Below, in pieces: positions 33,785 to 46,318 of a stretch of DNA of 64,000 bases. The translations under genes were made by a program, and so were the position numbers. The stretch is taken from the NCBI GenBank assembly GCA_027886185.1, contig WOAB01000098.1:930001-994000 (forward strand), in the 5' to 3' direction. Source of the DNA: Rheum nobile (Eukaryota > Streptophyta > Magnoliopsida > Caryophyllales > Polygonaceae). A model generated the notes under the pieces. It had not been told where the DNA came from, did no database searches, and saw only the letters and a list, made by a program, of their open reading frames with translations. The number at the start of each line of letters is the position of its first letter. Within the stretch, counting starts at the first letter, position 1.

Positions 33785-35151
33785 ATTTTTTGTCCAAAAT
33801 AGGCTTGATTATAGAAATTAATCTAAGAATAAGCTAGGTTGAAAAATAATTCAGAAAATAGGCTAGCGTATCACGCTCGGATAAATTCAATTTCTAAATA
33901 AAATCTGACACTGTCCATGGGATATTGAAATGTTAATTTCAGATATCCTATGTGTTTTACAAATGTTTTCTTCAGTGCAAATTTCCCATGTCTTCCGAGA
34001 AAGTAATGTGGTGGCCGACTTCATTGCAAAGAGGGTCCAACGGCGCTCCTTCGAAGATTTTCAAACTAGTCAAGAATTTATAATTCTCATCCGAATGAAT
34101 GTTATAGACTGAGAAACCGTCTCCTCTGTGGTTTCCAGTCTAATTTTTACCTAATAAAAAAAAATGACGAACCAAACAACGAAAAAAAATCAAAAGGTTT
34201 ATGTTTAACCCCCGCTTTTAAGAACAAAGTATAATGTATGTATATGATATTGATATATATGGAGTATGCATACAATATTCACATATATTATGTATGTCTA
34301 TAATTAGACTTGTCAATTGGCATGAGTTGGTCGGTTTCGAGTCTCCCGGGTTAGGTAAAAACGAATTTCAGTTGATGAGTTCGTTGAAACTTACGTGTTG
34401 ATCGGGTCGAGTCATAACTCATTTGGTACGGGTCTTAACTCATTTGGTACGGGTTGGGATCAATCCAACTAGTCAGTTATTTGCTTTAATAAATAATATA
34501 ATAATTAAAATGATTATTATTATATATTTTAAAAAAAAATTATACTATAGTATTTAGTATAAACGAAGTAATACATATGAAATGCAGGAACAGACCAACC
34601 CACAAGTCATATCTAATACAAAATATTTGGGTTTGCTCTATATAATTACTCGCTAATTTTCGAGTATGGCTTCATATATAAAAAATCGGACGAATAAATT
34701 CGAAAATGTTTTAACGGGTATGTATAATTTTGACATATATACGTGTATATATATAATATCGGTATAAAATTTTATAATAATGTATATGATATAAGCATGT
34801 ATACTTGTTTTTATTATACTTCGTATTAGTTAAGATTTATATTAAATTAACTAATGTTTTACGCAACAACTTTATCATTAAACTTTATGAGGGTCACATA
34901 TTTTTTTTCCTTTTCCTTAAAAATATAAAAGAAGTGACTCGTTGATGATTTATCAACTTCTAAATTATTAAATTCTTCTATTTATGAAAAGTGAAGTCGA
35001 TGTAATACCCAACGGTTTACGTTAAGTTAATCGCTATTCTTCACATGGACTTAATTCGAGGTGACAGCCAGCCCATTTTCGGAATTATTTTTTATCCAAG
35101 CCTATTTTTAGAATAATTTCTTTATTTGATCCTACTTTAGGAAAAAAATCT
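33785..35151. mobile_element. Second TIR element, copy 3 (1367 bp)
   Basis: Flanked by AACTTTGAG (33776-33784) and AACTTTGAA (35152-35160). Its LINE fragment and poly(A) at 33901-34164 are intact, as in copy 2. Confidence 0.6.
33901..34164 (+). pseudogene. LINE 3' end with RNase H remnant and poly(A), copy 3
   Basis: Same as copy 2; the frame ends at 34112 and the A-run is at 34156-34164. Confidence 0.7.
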
Positions 35152-36439
35152 AACTTTGAACAAAAATTATGAGTATCAAATTTTGTCAAATTTTTTTCGT
35201 GAATCATCTCATATTGTCAAAGTATTGAGGGGAAAGAAAGAGCTAAGAGTGTGAGCGACAAATAAGGTTAAAAAGACATACTCTTTACCATTTACAATAG
35301 AAGACACAACTTTGAGCGAAAGTTAATAGTTACAAATTTTGTCAATTACATTCAATGAATCATCTTATATTTTCAAACTATTGGGGAAAACAAAGAGCTA
35401 AGAGTTTGGGCGACAAACAACACTAAAAACACCTACGATTTACCACTTACGACACAAGGTACAACATTGAGCAAAAGTTACGAGTTTCAAATTTTGTCAA
35501 TTTCATTCCAAGAATCATCTTATATTGTAAAAATATTAGGGGGAAACAAACACCTAAGAGTTTGGAAGACAAACAACACACAAAACACCTTCGATTTACC
35601 ATTTACGACTTTGAGCAAAAATTATGATTTTCAAATTTTGTCAATTTCTTTAAGTGAATAATCTTATATTCTCAATATATTGGAGGGAAACAAAGAGCAA
35701 AGAGTTGGGACGACAAACAACACTTAAAACACCTACGATTTACCATTTCCGAGACAAAACATAACTATAAGCGAAAGTTAAGAGTTTCAAAATTTCTCAA
35801 TTTCTTTTCATGAATCATCTTATATTGTCAAAATATTTGGGGGAAACAAAGAGCCAAAAGTTTGTGCGACAAATACCACTGAAAACACATACAATTTACC
35901 ATTTACCACACAAGGCACAACTTTAAGCGAAAGTTATGAGTTTCAAATTTTGTCAATTTCTTTCCGTGAATTATCTTATATTGTCAAAATATTGGGTGGA
36001 AACAAAGAGCTAAGAGTTTGGGCGACAAACAACATTAAAAACACCTACTATTTACCATCTACGACACAAGACACAACTTTGAGCGAATGTTAGCTTCAAA
36101 TTTTGTCAATTTATTTTCCTAAATCATCTTATATTGTAAAAATATTGGGGAAAACAAAGAGTTAAGAGTTTGGGCGACAAAAACCACTAAAAACACCTAC
36201 GATTTACCATTTTCGAGACAAGGCACAACTTTGAGCGAGAGTTAAGATTTATAAATTTTGTCAATTTCTTTCTGTGAATCATCTTATATTGTCTAAATAT
36301 TGGGGGAAACAAAGTGCTAAGAGTTTGTGCGACAAAAAACCCTAAAAACATCTACAATTTACCATTTACGACTCAAGGCACAACTTTGAGCGGAAGTTAT
36401 GAGTTTCAATTTTGTCACTTTCTTTATGTTATTTATTTT

Positions 36440-38144
36440 ATATTGTCAAAATATTTGTAGGAAAACAAAGAGCGAAGAGTTTGGGCGATAAATAACACTA
36501 AAAACACCTATGATTTACCATTTATAACCAAGGTACACCTTTGAGCAAATGTTATGACTTTCAAATTTTGTCAATTTCTTTCCGCGAATCATCTTATATT
36601 GTAAAAATATTTGGGGGAAACAAACAACTAAGAGTTTGGGCGACAAACAACACTCAAAACACATTTGATTGACCATTTATGACACAAGGAACAACTTTGA
36701 GAGAAAGTTATGAGTTTCAAACTTTGTCAATTTCTTTCCGTGAATTATCTTATATTGTCAAAATATTGGAGGGAAACAAAGAACTAAGAGTCTTGGCGAC
36801 AAACAACACTCAAAACACCTTCGATTTACCATTTACGACACAAGGAACATCTTTGAGCGAAAGTTATAAGTTTCAAATTTTGTCAATTTCTTTCTGTGAA
36901 TAATCTTATATTGCAAAAATATTTAGGGAAAACAAAGAGCTAAGAGTTTGGGCGACAAACAACACTAAAAACACCTACGATTTACCATCTACGACACAAG
37001 ACACAACTTTGAGAGAATGTTGTGAGTTTCAAATTTTGTCAATTTCTTTTCTTGAATCATCTTATATTGTCAAAATATTGGGGGAAAACAAAGAGCTAAG
37101 AGTTTGGGCGAAAAAAACCACTAAAAACACCTACAATTTAACATTTATGACACAAGGAACAACTGTGTGCGGAAGTTATGAGTTTCAATTTTGTCAATTT
37201 CTTTACGTGAATCATTTTATATTGTAAAAATATTTGGGGGAAACAAAGAGCTAAGAGTTTGGCCGACAAACAACAATAAAAACATCTACGATTTACTATT
37301 TATGACACAAGGTACGCCTTTGAGCAAATGTTATGACTTTCAAATTTGGTCAATTTCTTTCAGTGAATTATCTTATATTGCGAAAATATTGGGGGAAACA
37401 AACAACAAAGAGATTTGGCGACAAACAAAAGTCAAAACACCTTCGATTTACCATTTACGACACAAGGAACAACTTTGAGCGAAAGTTATAAGTTTCAAAT
37501 TTTGTCAATTTCTTTATGTGAATCATCTTATATTGTAAAAATATTAGGGGGAAACAAAGAGCTAAAAGTTTGGGCGACAAACAACACTAAAAACACCTAC
37601 GATTTACCATCTACGACACAAGACACAATTTTGAGAGAATGTTGTGAGTTTAAAATTTTGTCAATTTCTTTTCCTGAATCATATTATATTGTCAAAATAT
37701 TGGGGGGAACCAAGAGCTAAGAGTTTGGGCGAAAAAACCCACTAAAAACACCTACAATTTACAATTTCCGAGACAAGGCACATCTTTGAGCGAAAGACAA
37801 GATTTTAAAATTTTGTCAATGTGTTTCCGTGAATCATTTGACATTGTCAAAATATTGGGGGTAGCTAAGAGTTTGTGCGACAAAAGTTTTTAAAAACACC
37901 TACAATTTACCATTTACGACACAAGGCACAACTTTGTGCGGAAGTTATGAGTTTCAATTTTGTCAATTTCTTTACGTGAATCATCTTATATTGTAAAAAT
38001 ATTTGGGGGAAACAAAGAGGTAAGAGTTTGGGCGACAAACAATAATAAAAACACATACGATTTACCATTTACGACACAAGGTACGCCTTTGAGCAATTGT
38101 TATGATTTTCAAATTTGGTCAATTTCTTTCCGTGAATTATCTTA
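36440..38144 (+). repeat. Recent satellite duplication, first copy (~1.70 kb)
   Basis: Matches 38145-39996 almost base for base. It lacks one 148-bp monomer present in the second copy at about 38833-38980: the offset changes from 1704 bases (36679 to 38383) to 1852 (37191 to 39043). Confidence 0.85.
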
Positions 38145-39996
38145 TATTGTCAAAATATTTGTAGGAAAACAAAGAGCGAAGAGTTTGGGCGATAAATAAC
38201 ACTAAAAACACCTATGATTTACCATTTATAACCAAGGTACACCTTTGAGCAAATGTTATGACTTTCAAATTTTGTCAATTTCTTTCCGCGAATCATCTTA
38301 TATTGTAAAAATATTTGGGGGAAACAAACAACTAAGAGTTTGGGCGACAAACAACACTCAAAACACATTTGATTGACCATTTATGACACAAGGAACAACT
38401 TTGAGAGAAAGTTATGAGTTTCAAACTTTGTCAATTTCTTTCCGTGAATTATCTTATATTGTCAAAATATTGGAGGGAAACAAAGAACTAAGAGTCTTGG
38501 CGACAAACAACACTCAAAACACCTTCGATTTACCATTTACGACACAAGGAACATCTTTGAGCGAAAGTTATAAGTTTCAAATTTTGTCAATTTCTTTCTG
38601 TGAATAATCTTATATTGCAAAAATATTTAGGGAAAACAAAGAGCTAAGAGTTTGGGCGACAAACAACACTAAAAACACCTACGATTTACCATCTACGACA
38701 CAAGACACAACTTTGAGAGAATGTTGTGAGTTTCAAATTTTGTCAATTTCTTTTCTTGAATCATCTTATATTGTCAAAATATTGGGGGAAAACAAAGAGC
38801 TAAGAGTTTGGGCGAAAAAAACCACTAAAAACACCTACGATTTACCATTTACGAGACAAGGCACATCTTTGAGTGAAAGACAAGATTTACAAATTTTGTC
38901 AATTTGTTTCCGTGAATCATTTGACATTGTCAAAATATTGGCGGTACCTAAGAGTTTATGCGACAAAAAACTCTAAAAACACATACAATTTAACATTTAT
39001 GACACAAGGAACAACTGTGTGCGGAAGTTATGAGTTTCAATTTTGTCAATTTCTTTACGTGAATCATTTTATATTGTAAAAATATTTGGGGGAAACAAAG
39101 AGCTAAGAGTTTGGCCGACAAACAACAATAAAAACATCTACGATTTACTATTTATGACACAAGGTACGCCTTTGAGCAAATGTTATGACTTTCAAATTTG
39201 GTCAATTTCTTTCAGTGAATTATCTTATATTGGGAAAATATTGGGGGAAACAAACAACAAAGAGATTTGGCGACAAACAAAAGTCAAAACACCTTCGATT
39301 TACCATTTACGACACAAGGAACAACTTTGAGCGAAAGTTATAAGTTTCAAATTTTGTCAATTTCTTTATGTGAATCATCTTATATTGTAAAAATATTAGG
39401 GGGAAACAAAGAGCTAAGAGTTTGGGCGACAAACAACACTAAAAACACCTACGATTTACCATCTACGACACAAGACACAATTTTGAGAGAATGTTGTGAG
39501 TTTAAAATTTTGTCAATTTCTTTTCCTGAATCATATTATATTGTCAAAATATTGGGGGGAACCAAGAGCTAAGAGTTTGGGCGAAAAAACCCACTAAAAA
39601 CACCTACAATTTACAATTTCCGAGACAAGGCACATCTTTGAGCGAAAGACAAGATTTTAAAATTTTGTCAATGTGTTTCCGTGAATCATTTGACATTGTC
39701 AAAATATTGGGGGTAGCTAAGAGTTTGTGCGACAAAAGTTTTTAAAAACACCTACAATTTACCATTTACGACACAAGGCACAACTTTGTGCGGAAGTTAT
39801 GAGTTTCAATTTTGTCAATTTCTTTACGTGAATCATCTTATATTGTAAAAATATTTGGGGGAAACAAAGAGGTAAGAGTTTGGGCGACAAACAATAATAA
39901 AAACACATACGATTTACCATTTACGACACAAGGTACGCCTTTGAGCAATTGTTATGATTTTCAAATTTGGTCAATTTCTTTCCGTGAATTATCTTA
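38145..39996 (+). repeat. Recent satellite duplication, second copy (~1.85 kb)
   Basis: Starts where monomer order jumps back (GTCAAAATATTTGTAGG at about 38146, also at 36442). Near identity with the first copy indicates unequal exchange not long ago. Confidence 0.85.
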
Positions 39997-41380
39997 TATT
40001 GCCAAAATATTGGGCGAAACAAACAACAAAGAGTTTGGGCGACAAACAACACTCAAAACACCTTCGATTTACCATTTACGACACAATGAACAAATTTGAG
40101 CGAAAGTTATAAGTTTCAAATTTTGTCAATTTCTTTTTGTGAATCATCTTATATTGTAAAAATATTGGGGGAAACAAAGAGCTAAGAGTTTGGATGACAA
40201 ACAACACTAAAAACATCTACGATTACCATTTACGACACAAGGTACAACTTTGAGCAAAAGTTATGAGTTTCAAATTTTGTCAACTTCTTTCTGTGAATCA
40301 TATTATATTGTCAAAATATTGGAGGTAAACAAAGAGCTATGAGTTGAAGTGACAAACAACACTAAAAACACCTATGATTTACCATCTATGACACAAGACA
40401 CACCTTTGAGAGAATGTTGTGAGTTTCAAATTTTGTCAATTTCTTTTCCTGAATCATATTATATTGTCAAAATATTAGGGGGAACAAAGAGCTAAGAGTT
40501 TGGGCGAAAAAAACCACTAAAAACACCTACGATTTACAATTTCCGAGACAAGGCACATCTTTGAGCGAAAGACAAGATTTTCAAATTTTGTCAATTTGTT
40601 TTCGTGAATCATTTGACATTGTCAAAATATTGGGGGTAGCTAAGAGTTTGTGCGACAAAAAATTCTAAAAACACCTACAATTTACCATTTACGACACAAG
40701 GCACAACTTTGTGCGGAATATATGAGTTTCAATTTTATCAATTTCTTTACGTGAATCATCTTATATTGTAAAAGTATTTGGGGGAAACAAAGAGCTAAGA
40801 GTTTGGGCGACAAACAACAATAAAAACACCTACGATTTACCATTTACGACACAAGGTACGCCTTTGAGCAAATGTTATGACTTTCAAATTTGGTCAATTT
40901 CTTTCCGTGAATTATCTTATATTGCCAAAATATTGGGGGAAACAAACAACAAAGAGATTGGGCGACAAACAACACTCAAAACACCTTCGATTTACCATTT
41001 ACGACACAAGGAAAATATTTGAGCGAAAGTTATAAGTTTCAAATTTTGTCAATTTCTTTCTGTGAATCATCTTATATTGTAAAAATATTAGGGGAAACAA
41101 AGAGCTAAGAGTTTGGGTGACAAACAACACTAAAAACACCTACGTTTTACCATTTACGACACAAGGTACAACTTTGAGCAAAAGTTATGAGTTTCAAATT
41201 TTGTCAACTTCTTTCTGTGAATCATATTATATTGTCAAAATATTGGAGGTAAACAAAGAGCTATGAGTTGAAGTAACAAACAACACTAAAATCACCTACG
41301 GTTTACCATTTACGACACAAGGCACAACTTTGAGCGAAAGTTAAGAGTTTTTTGTCAATATCTTTCCGTGAATCGTCTTA

Positions 41381-42257
41381 CGGTTTTTTCGCCTGGTACC
41401 CCTAAGGTAAGGTGAAATTCGCGAGGTGCCCCAAAGTTGTACCTATTTTGCGCGGTACCCCCGAGTTTTTTTTTTTGCCAAATGCCCCTCCGTTAAATCT
41501 TTAACAGATCTGTTAAAAAAAACGAGTAAAAGCAAAAAAAAATCCAAATGGTGGTTTCCCATCTTCTCGGGGCTCCCTCCCTCCGTCTCCGGCTTTCCAA
41601 TCTTCTACAAAGTTCTCATCAAGGGTACCAAGACTATTAACAGATAACCAATTAAACCCAAGACTCACAAATAAGAACAAAAGCCTCTCATAATAAGGCA
41701 CAAGGGCTTTCTCCACAATCCTCTCCATTGTTTCATACACGAGCTTGTTGTCCACCAAAAACCTCAAATACCCATCAACCGTCGGCTCCCACTTTGCCGA
41801 CGAAGTCTCCTCCGGCGACTTAGTCAGCTTCTCCCCCTCCTTGGCATGGTCCCTAGTATGCAACCTCATAGCCACAAACCTCATTTCCTCCACGAACCCC
41901 TTACCGTCACCACCGCCTCCCTTCTTCTACTTCTCCGACGACGCAGCCACCGCCGCGGTAGCCTCTACCACCACCGCCGCTGGCTTCAAGGGCAACTTTA
42001 TAAAATAACGGTACCCTATTGAATGCTCTTGGCCGAAAACCCAAATCGATTTTCAGTGAGTGGCTTTTGTTCTACAAACCCAAATCGATATTCAGTTTTT
42101 TTTGCTTTTACTCGTTTTTTTAAATGGGATCTGTTAAAGATTTAACCGAGGGGCATTTGGCAAAAAAAAAAACTCGGGAGTACCGCGCGAAATAGGTAAA
42201 CCTTTGGGGAACCTCATGAATTTCGCCTTACCTTAGGGGTACCAGGCGAAAAAACCG
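41381..42257 (-). mobile_element. Pack-MULE-like element with HO1 fragment, copy 4 (877 bp)
   Basis: The left TSD is ATCGTCTTA (one mutation, 41372-41380); the right is ATCATCTTA (42258-42266). The internal sequence is closer to copy 1 (PYYE, PDEN-type tail) than to copies 2 and 3. Confidence 0.85.
41690..42005 (-). pseudogene. HO1: Captured HO1 fragment, copy 4
   Basis: Same fragment, with DHAKEG in place of DQAKEG and PYYERL in place of PYYEWL. The upstream TAG is shared. Confidence 0.8.
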
Positions 42258-42371
42258 ATCATCTTATATTGTCAAAATATTTGGGGAAAACAAAGAGCTA
42301 AGAGTTTGGGCGACAAACAACACTAAAAACACCAACGATTTACCATTTACGACACAGGGCACAACTTTGAG

Positions 42372-43030
42372 ATTTTTTCTCCAAAATAGGCTTGATTATA
42401 GAAATTAATCTAACAATAGGCTAGGTTGAAAAATAATTCAGAAAATAGGCTAGCGTATCACGCTCGGATAAAATGAATTTCTTAATAAAATCTGGCACTA
42501 TCCATGGGATATTGAAATGTTAATTTCAAATATCCTATGTGTTTTACAAATGTTTTCTTTAGTGCAGATTTCCCATGTCTTCCTAGAAAGTAATGTGGTG
42601 GCCGACTTCATTGCAAAGACGGTCCAGCGGCGCTCCTTGGAAGATTTTCGAACTAGTCAAGAATTTATAATTCTCAACCAAAATGATGTTATAGAGTGAG
42701 AAACCGTCTCCTCTGTGGTTTCCAGTCTAATTTTTACCTAATCAAAAAAAAATAACGAACCAAACAACAACAAAATTCAAAAGGTTTATGTTTAACCCCC
42801 GCTTTTAAGAACAAAGTATAATGTATGTATATGATATTGATATATATGGAGTATGTATACAATATTTACATATATTATGTATGTCTATAATTAGACTTGT
42901 CAATTGGCATGAGTTGGTTGGTTTCGAGTCTCTCGGGTTAGGTAAAAACGGATTTCAGTTGATGAGTTCGTTGAAACTTACGTGTTGATCGGGTCGAGTC
43001 ATAACTCATTTGGTACGGGTCATAACTCAT
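42372..43030. mobile_element. Second TIR element, copy 4, 3'-truncated
   Basis: The left end and TSD are intact (42363-42371). The element breaks off at GGTCATAACTCATT and joins satellite (GAGCAAAAGTTACG) at about 43030, losing its right half. The LINE fragment at 42488-42752 remains. Confidence 0.6.
42488..42752 (+). pseudogene. LINE 3' end with RNase H remnant and poly(A), copy 4
   Basis: The frame at 42517-42699 matches the other copies (SHVFLESNVVADFIAKTVQ); A-run at 42744-42752. Confidence 0.7.
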
Positions 43031-44667
43031 TGAGCAAAAGTTACGACACAAGGTACAACATTGAGCAAAAGTTACGAGTTTCAAATTTTGTCAATTTCAC
43101 TCCAAGAATCATCTTATATTGTAAAAATATTAGGGGGAAACAAACACCTAAGAGTATGGGCGACAAACAACACACAAAACACCTTCGATTTACCATTTAC
43201 GACACAAAGCACAACTTTGAGCAAAAATTATGATTTTCAAATTTTGTCAATTTCTTTAAGTGAATAATCTTATATTCTCAATAAATTAGAGGGAAACAAA
43301 GAGCAAAGAGTTGGGACGACAAACAACACTAAAAACACCTATGATTTACCATTTCCGAGACAAGACATAACTTTAAGCGAAAGTTAAGAGTTTTAAAATT
43401 TCAAAATTTCAAAATTTCTTTCCATGAATCATCTCATATTGTCAAAATATTTGGGGGAAACATAGAGCCAAAAGTTTGTGCGACAAATACCACTTAAAAC
43501 ACATACCATTTACCACACAAGGCACAACTTTAAGCGAAAGTTATGAGTTTCAAAATTTGTCAATTTCTTTCCGTGAATTATCTTATATTGTCAAAATATT
43601 GGATGGAAACAAAGAGCTAAGAGTTTGGGCGACAAACAACATTAAAAACACCTAATATTTATCATCTACGACACAAGACACAACTTTGAGTGAATGTTAG
43701 CTTCAAATTTTGTCAATTTCTTTTCCTAAATCATCTTATATTGTAAAAATATTGGGGGAAACAAAGAGTTAAGAGTTTGGGCGACAAAAACCACTAAAAA
43801 CACCTACGATTTACCATTTTCAAGACAAGGCACAACTTTGAGCGAAAGTTAAGATTTATAAATTTTGTCAATTTCTTTCCGTGAATCATCTTATATTGTC
43901 TAAATATTGGGGGAAACAAAGAGCTAAGAGTTTGTGCGACAAAAAACACTAAAAACATCTACAATTTACCATTTACGACCCAAGGCACAACTTTGAGCGG
44001 AAGTTATGAGTTTTAATTATGTCACTTTCTTTACGTTATTTATTTTATATTGTCAAAATATTTGGAGGGAAACAAAGAGCGAAGAGTTTGGGCGACAAAC
44101 AACACTAAAAACACCTATGATTTACTATTTATGACACAAGGTACACCTTTGAGAAAATGTTATGACTTTCAAATTTTGTCAATTTCTTTCCGCGAATCAT
44201 CTTATATTGTAAAAATATTGGGGGGAAACAAACAAGTAAGAGTTTGGGCGACAAACAACGCTCAAAACACATTCGATTTACCATTTATGACACAAGGAAC
44301 AACTTTGAGCGAAAGTTATGAGTTTTAAATTTTATCAATTTATTTCCGTGAATTATCTTATATTGTCAAAATATTGGAGCGAAACAAAGAACTAAGAGTC
44401 TTGGCGACAAACAACACTCAAAACACCTTCGGTTTACCATTTACGACACAAGGTACAACTTTGAGCAAAAGTTATGAGTTTCAAATTTTGTCAACTTCTT
44501 TCTGTGAATCATATTATATTGTCAAAATATTGGATGTAAACAAAGAGCTATGAATTGAAGTAACAAACAACACTAAAATCACCTATGGTTTACCATTTAC
44601 GACACAAGGCACAACTTTGAGCGAAAGTTAAGAGTTTTTTGTCAATTTCTTTCCGTGAATCATCTTA
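43031..44667 (+). repeat. Satellite block of higher-order unit 4 (contracted)
   Basis: Only about 1.6 kb; it lacks most of the monomer types found in the middle of blocks 1-3. Confidence 0.9.
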
Positions 44668-45545
44668 CGGTTTTTTCGCCTGGTACCCCTGAGGTAAGGC
44701 GAAATTCGCGAGGTGCCCCAAAGTTGTACCTATTTCGCGCGGTACCCTCGAGTTTTTTTTTTTGCCAAATGCCCCTCCGTTAAATCTTTAACAGATCTGT
44801 TAAAAAAATGAGTAAAAGCAAAAAAAAAAATCCAAATGGTGGTTTCCCATCTTCTCGGAGCTCCCTCCCTCCGTCTTCGGCTTTCCAATCTTCTACAAAG
44901 TTCTCATCAGGGGTTCCAAGACTATTAACAGATAACCAATTAAACCCAAGACTCACAAATAAGAACAAAAGCCACTCATAATAAGGCACAAGGGCTTTCT
45001 CCACAATCCTCTCCATTGTTTCATACACGAGCTTGTTGTCCACCAAAAACCTCAAATACCCATCAACTGTCGGCTCCCACTTCGCCGACGAAGTCTCCTC
45101 CGACGACTTAGTTAGCTTCTCCCCCTCCTTGGCCTGGTCCCTAGTATGCAACCTCATAGCCACAAACCTCATTTCCTCCACGAACCCCTTACCGTCACCA
45201 CCGCCTCCCTTCTTCTACTTCTCCGACGACGCAGCCGCCGCGGCGGTAGCCTCTACCACCACCGCCGCTGGCTTCAAGGGCAACTTTGTAAAATAACGGT
45301 ACCCTATTGAATGCTCTTGGCCGAAAACCCAAATCGATTTTCAGTGAGTGGATTTTGTTCTACAAACCTAAATCGATATTCAGTTTTTTTTGCTTTTACT
45401 CATTTTTTTAAATGGGATCTGTTAAATATTTAACCGAGGGGCATTTGGCAAAAAAAATAACTCGGGAGTACCGCGCGAAATAGGTAAACCTTTGGGACAC
45501 CTCACGAATTTCGCCTTACCTTAGGGGTACCAGGAGAAAAAACCA
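44668..45545 (-). mobile_element. Pack-MULE-like element with HO1 fragment, copy 5 (878 bp)
   Basis: TSD ATCATCTTA at 44659-44667 and 45546-45554. The last base pairs of the right TIR are mutated (CCAGGAGAAAAAACCA). Confidence 0.85.
44978..45293 (-). pseudogene. HO1: Captured HO1 fragment, copy 5
   Basis: Same fragment and shared upstream TAG; 133 codons open from the VEEM region. Confidence 0.8.
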
Positions 45546-45659
45546 ATCATCTTATATTGTCAAAATATTTGGGGGAAACAAAGAGCTAAGAGTTTGGACG
45601 ACAAACAACACTAAAAACACCAACGATTTACCATTTACGACACAGGGCACAACTTTGAG

Positions 45660-46318
45660 ATTTTTTTTCCAAAATAGGCTTGATTATAGAAATTAATCTA
45701 AGAATAGGCTAGGTTGAAAAATAATTCAGAAAATAGGCTAGCGTATCACGCTCGGATAAAATGAATTTCTGAATAAAATCTGGCACTGTCCATGGGATAT
45801 TGAAATGTTAATTTCAAATATCCTATGTGTTTTACAAATGTTTTCTTTAGTGCAGATTTTCCATGTCTTCCGAGAAAGTAATGTGGAGGCCGACTTCATT
45901 GCAAAGACGGTCCAACGACGCTCCTTGGAAGATTTTCGAACTAGTCAAGAATTTATAATTCTCATCCAAAAGGATGTTATAGAGTGAGAAATTGTCTCCT
46001 CTGTGGTTTCCAGTCTAATTTTTACCTAATCAAAAAAAAATGACGAACCAAACAACGAAAAAAATCAAAAGGTTTATGTTTAACCCCCGCTTTTAAGAAC
46101 AAAGTATAATGTATGTATATGATATTGATATATATGGAGTATGTATACAATATTTACATATATTATGTATGTCTATTATTAGACTTGTCAATTGGCATGA
46201 GTTGGTCGGTTTCGAGTCTCTCGGGTTAGGTAAAAACGGATTTCAGTTGATGAGTTCGTTGAAACTTACGTGTTGATCGGGTCGAGTCATAACTCATTTG
46301 GTACGGGTCATAACTCAT
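45660..46318. mobile_element. Second TIR element, copy 5, 3'-truncated
   Basis: Same truncation point as copy 4, so the two units share descent. LINE fragment at 45776-46040. Confidence 0.6.
45776..46040 (+). pseudogene. LINE 3' end with RNase H remnant and poly(A), copy 5
   Basis: The frame at 45805-45987 (FHVFRESNVEADFIAKTVQ) carries small changes from the other copies; A-run at 46032-46040. Confidence 0.7.

Larger units (their letters stand above)
35152..41380 (+). repeat. Satellite block of higher-order unit 3 (expanded)
   Basis: Longer than blocks 1 and 2 by about 2.6 kb, in part because of the internal duplication at 36440-39996. Confidence 0.9.
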
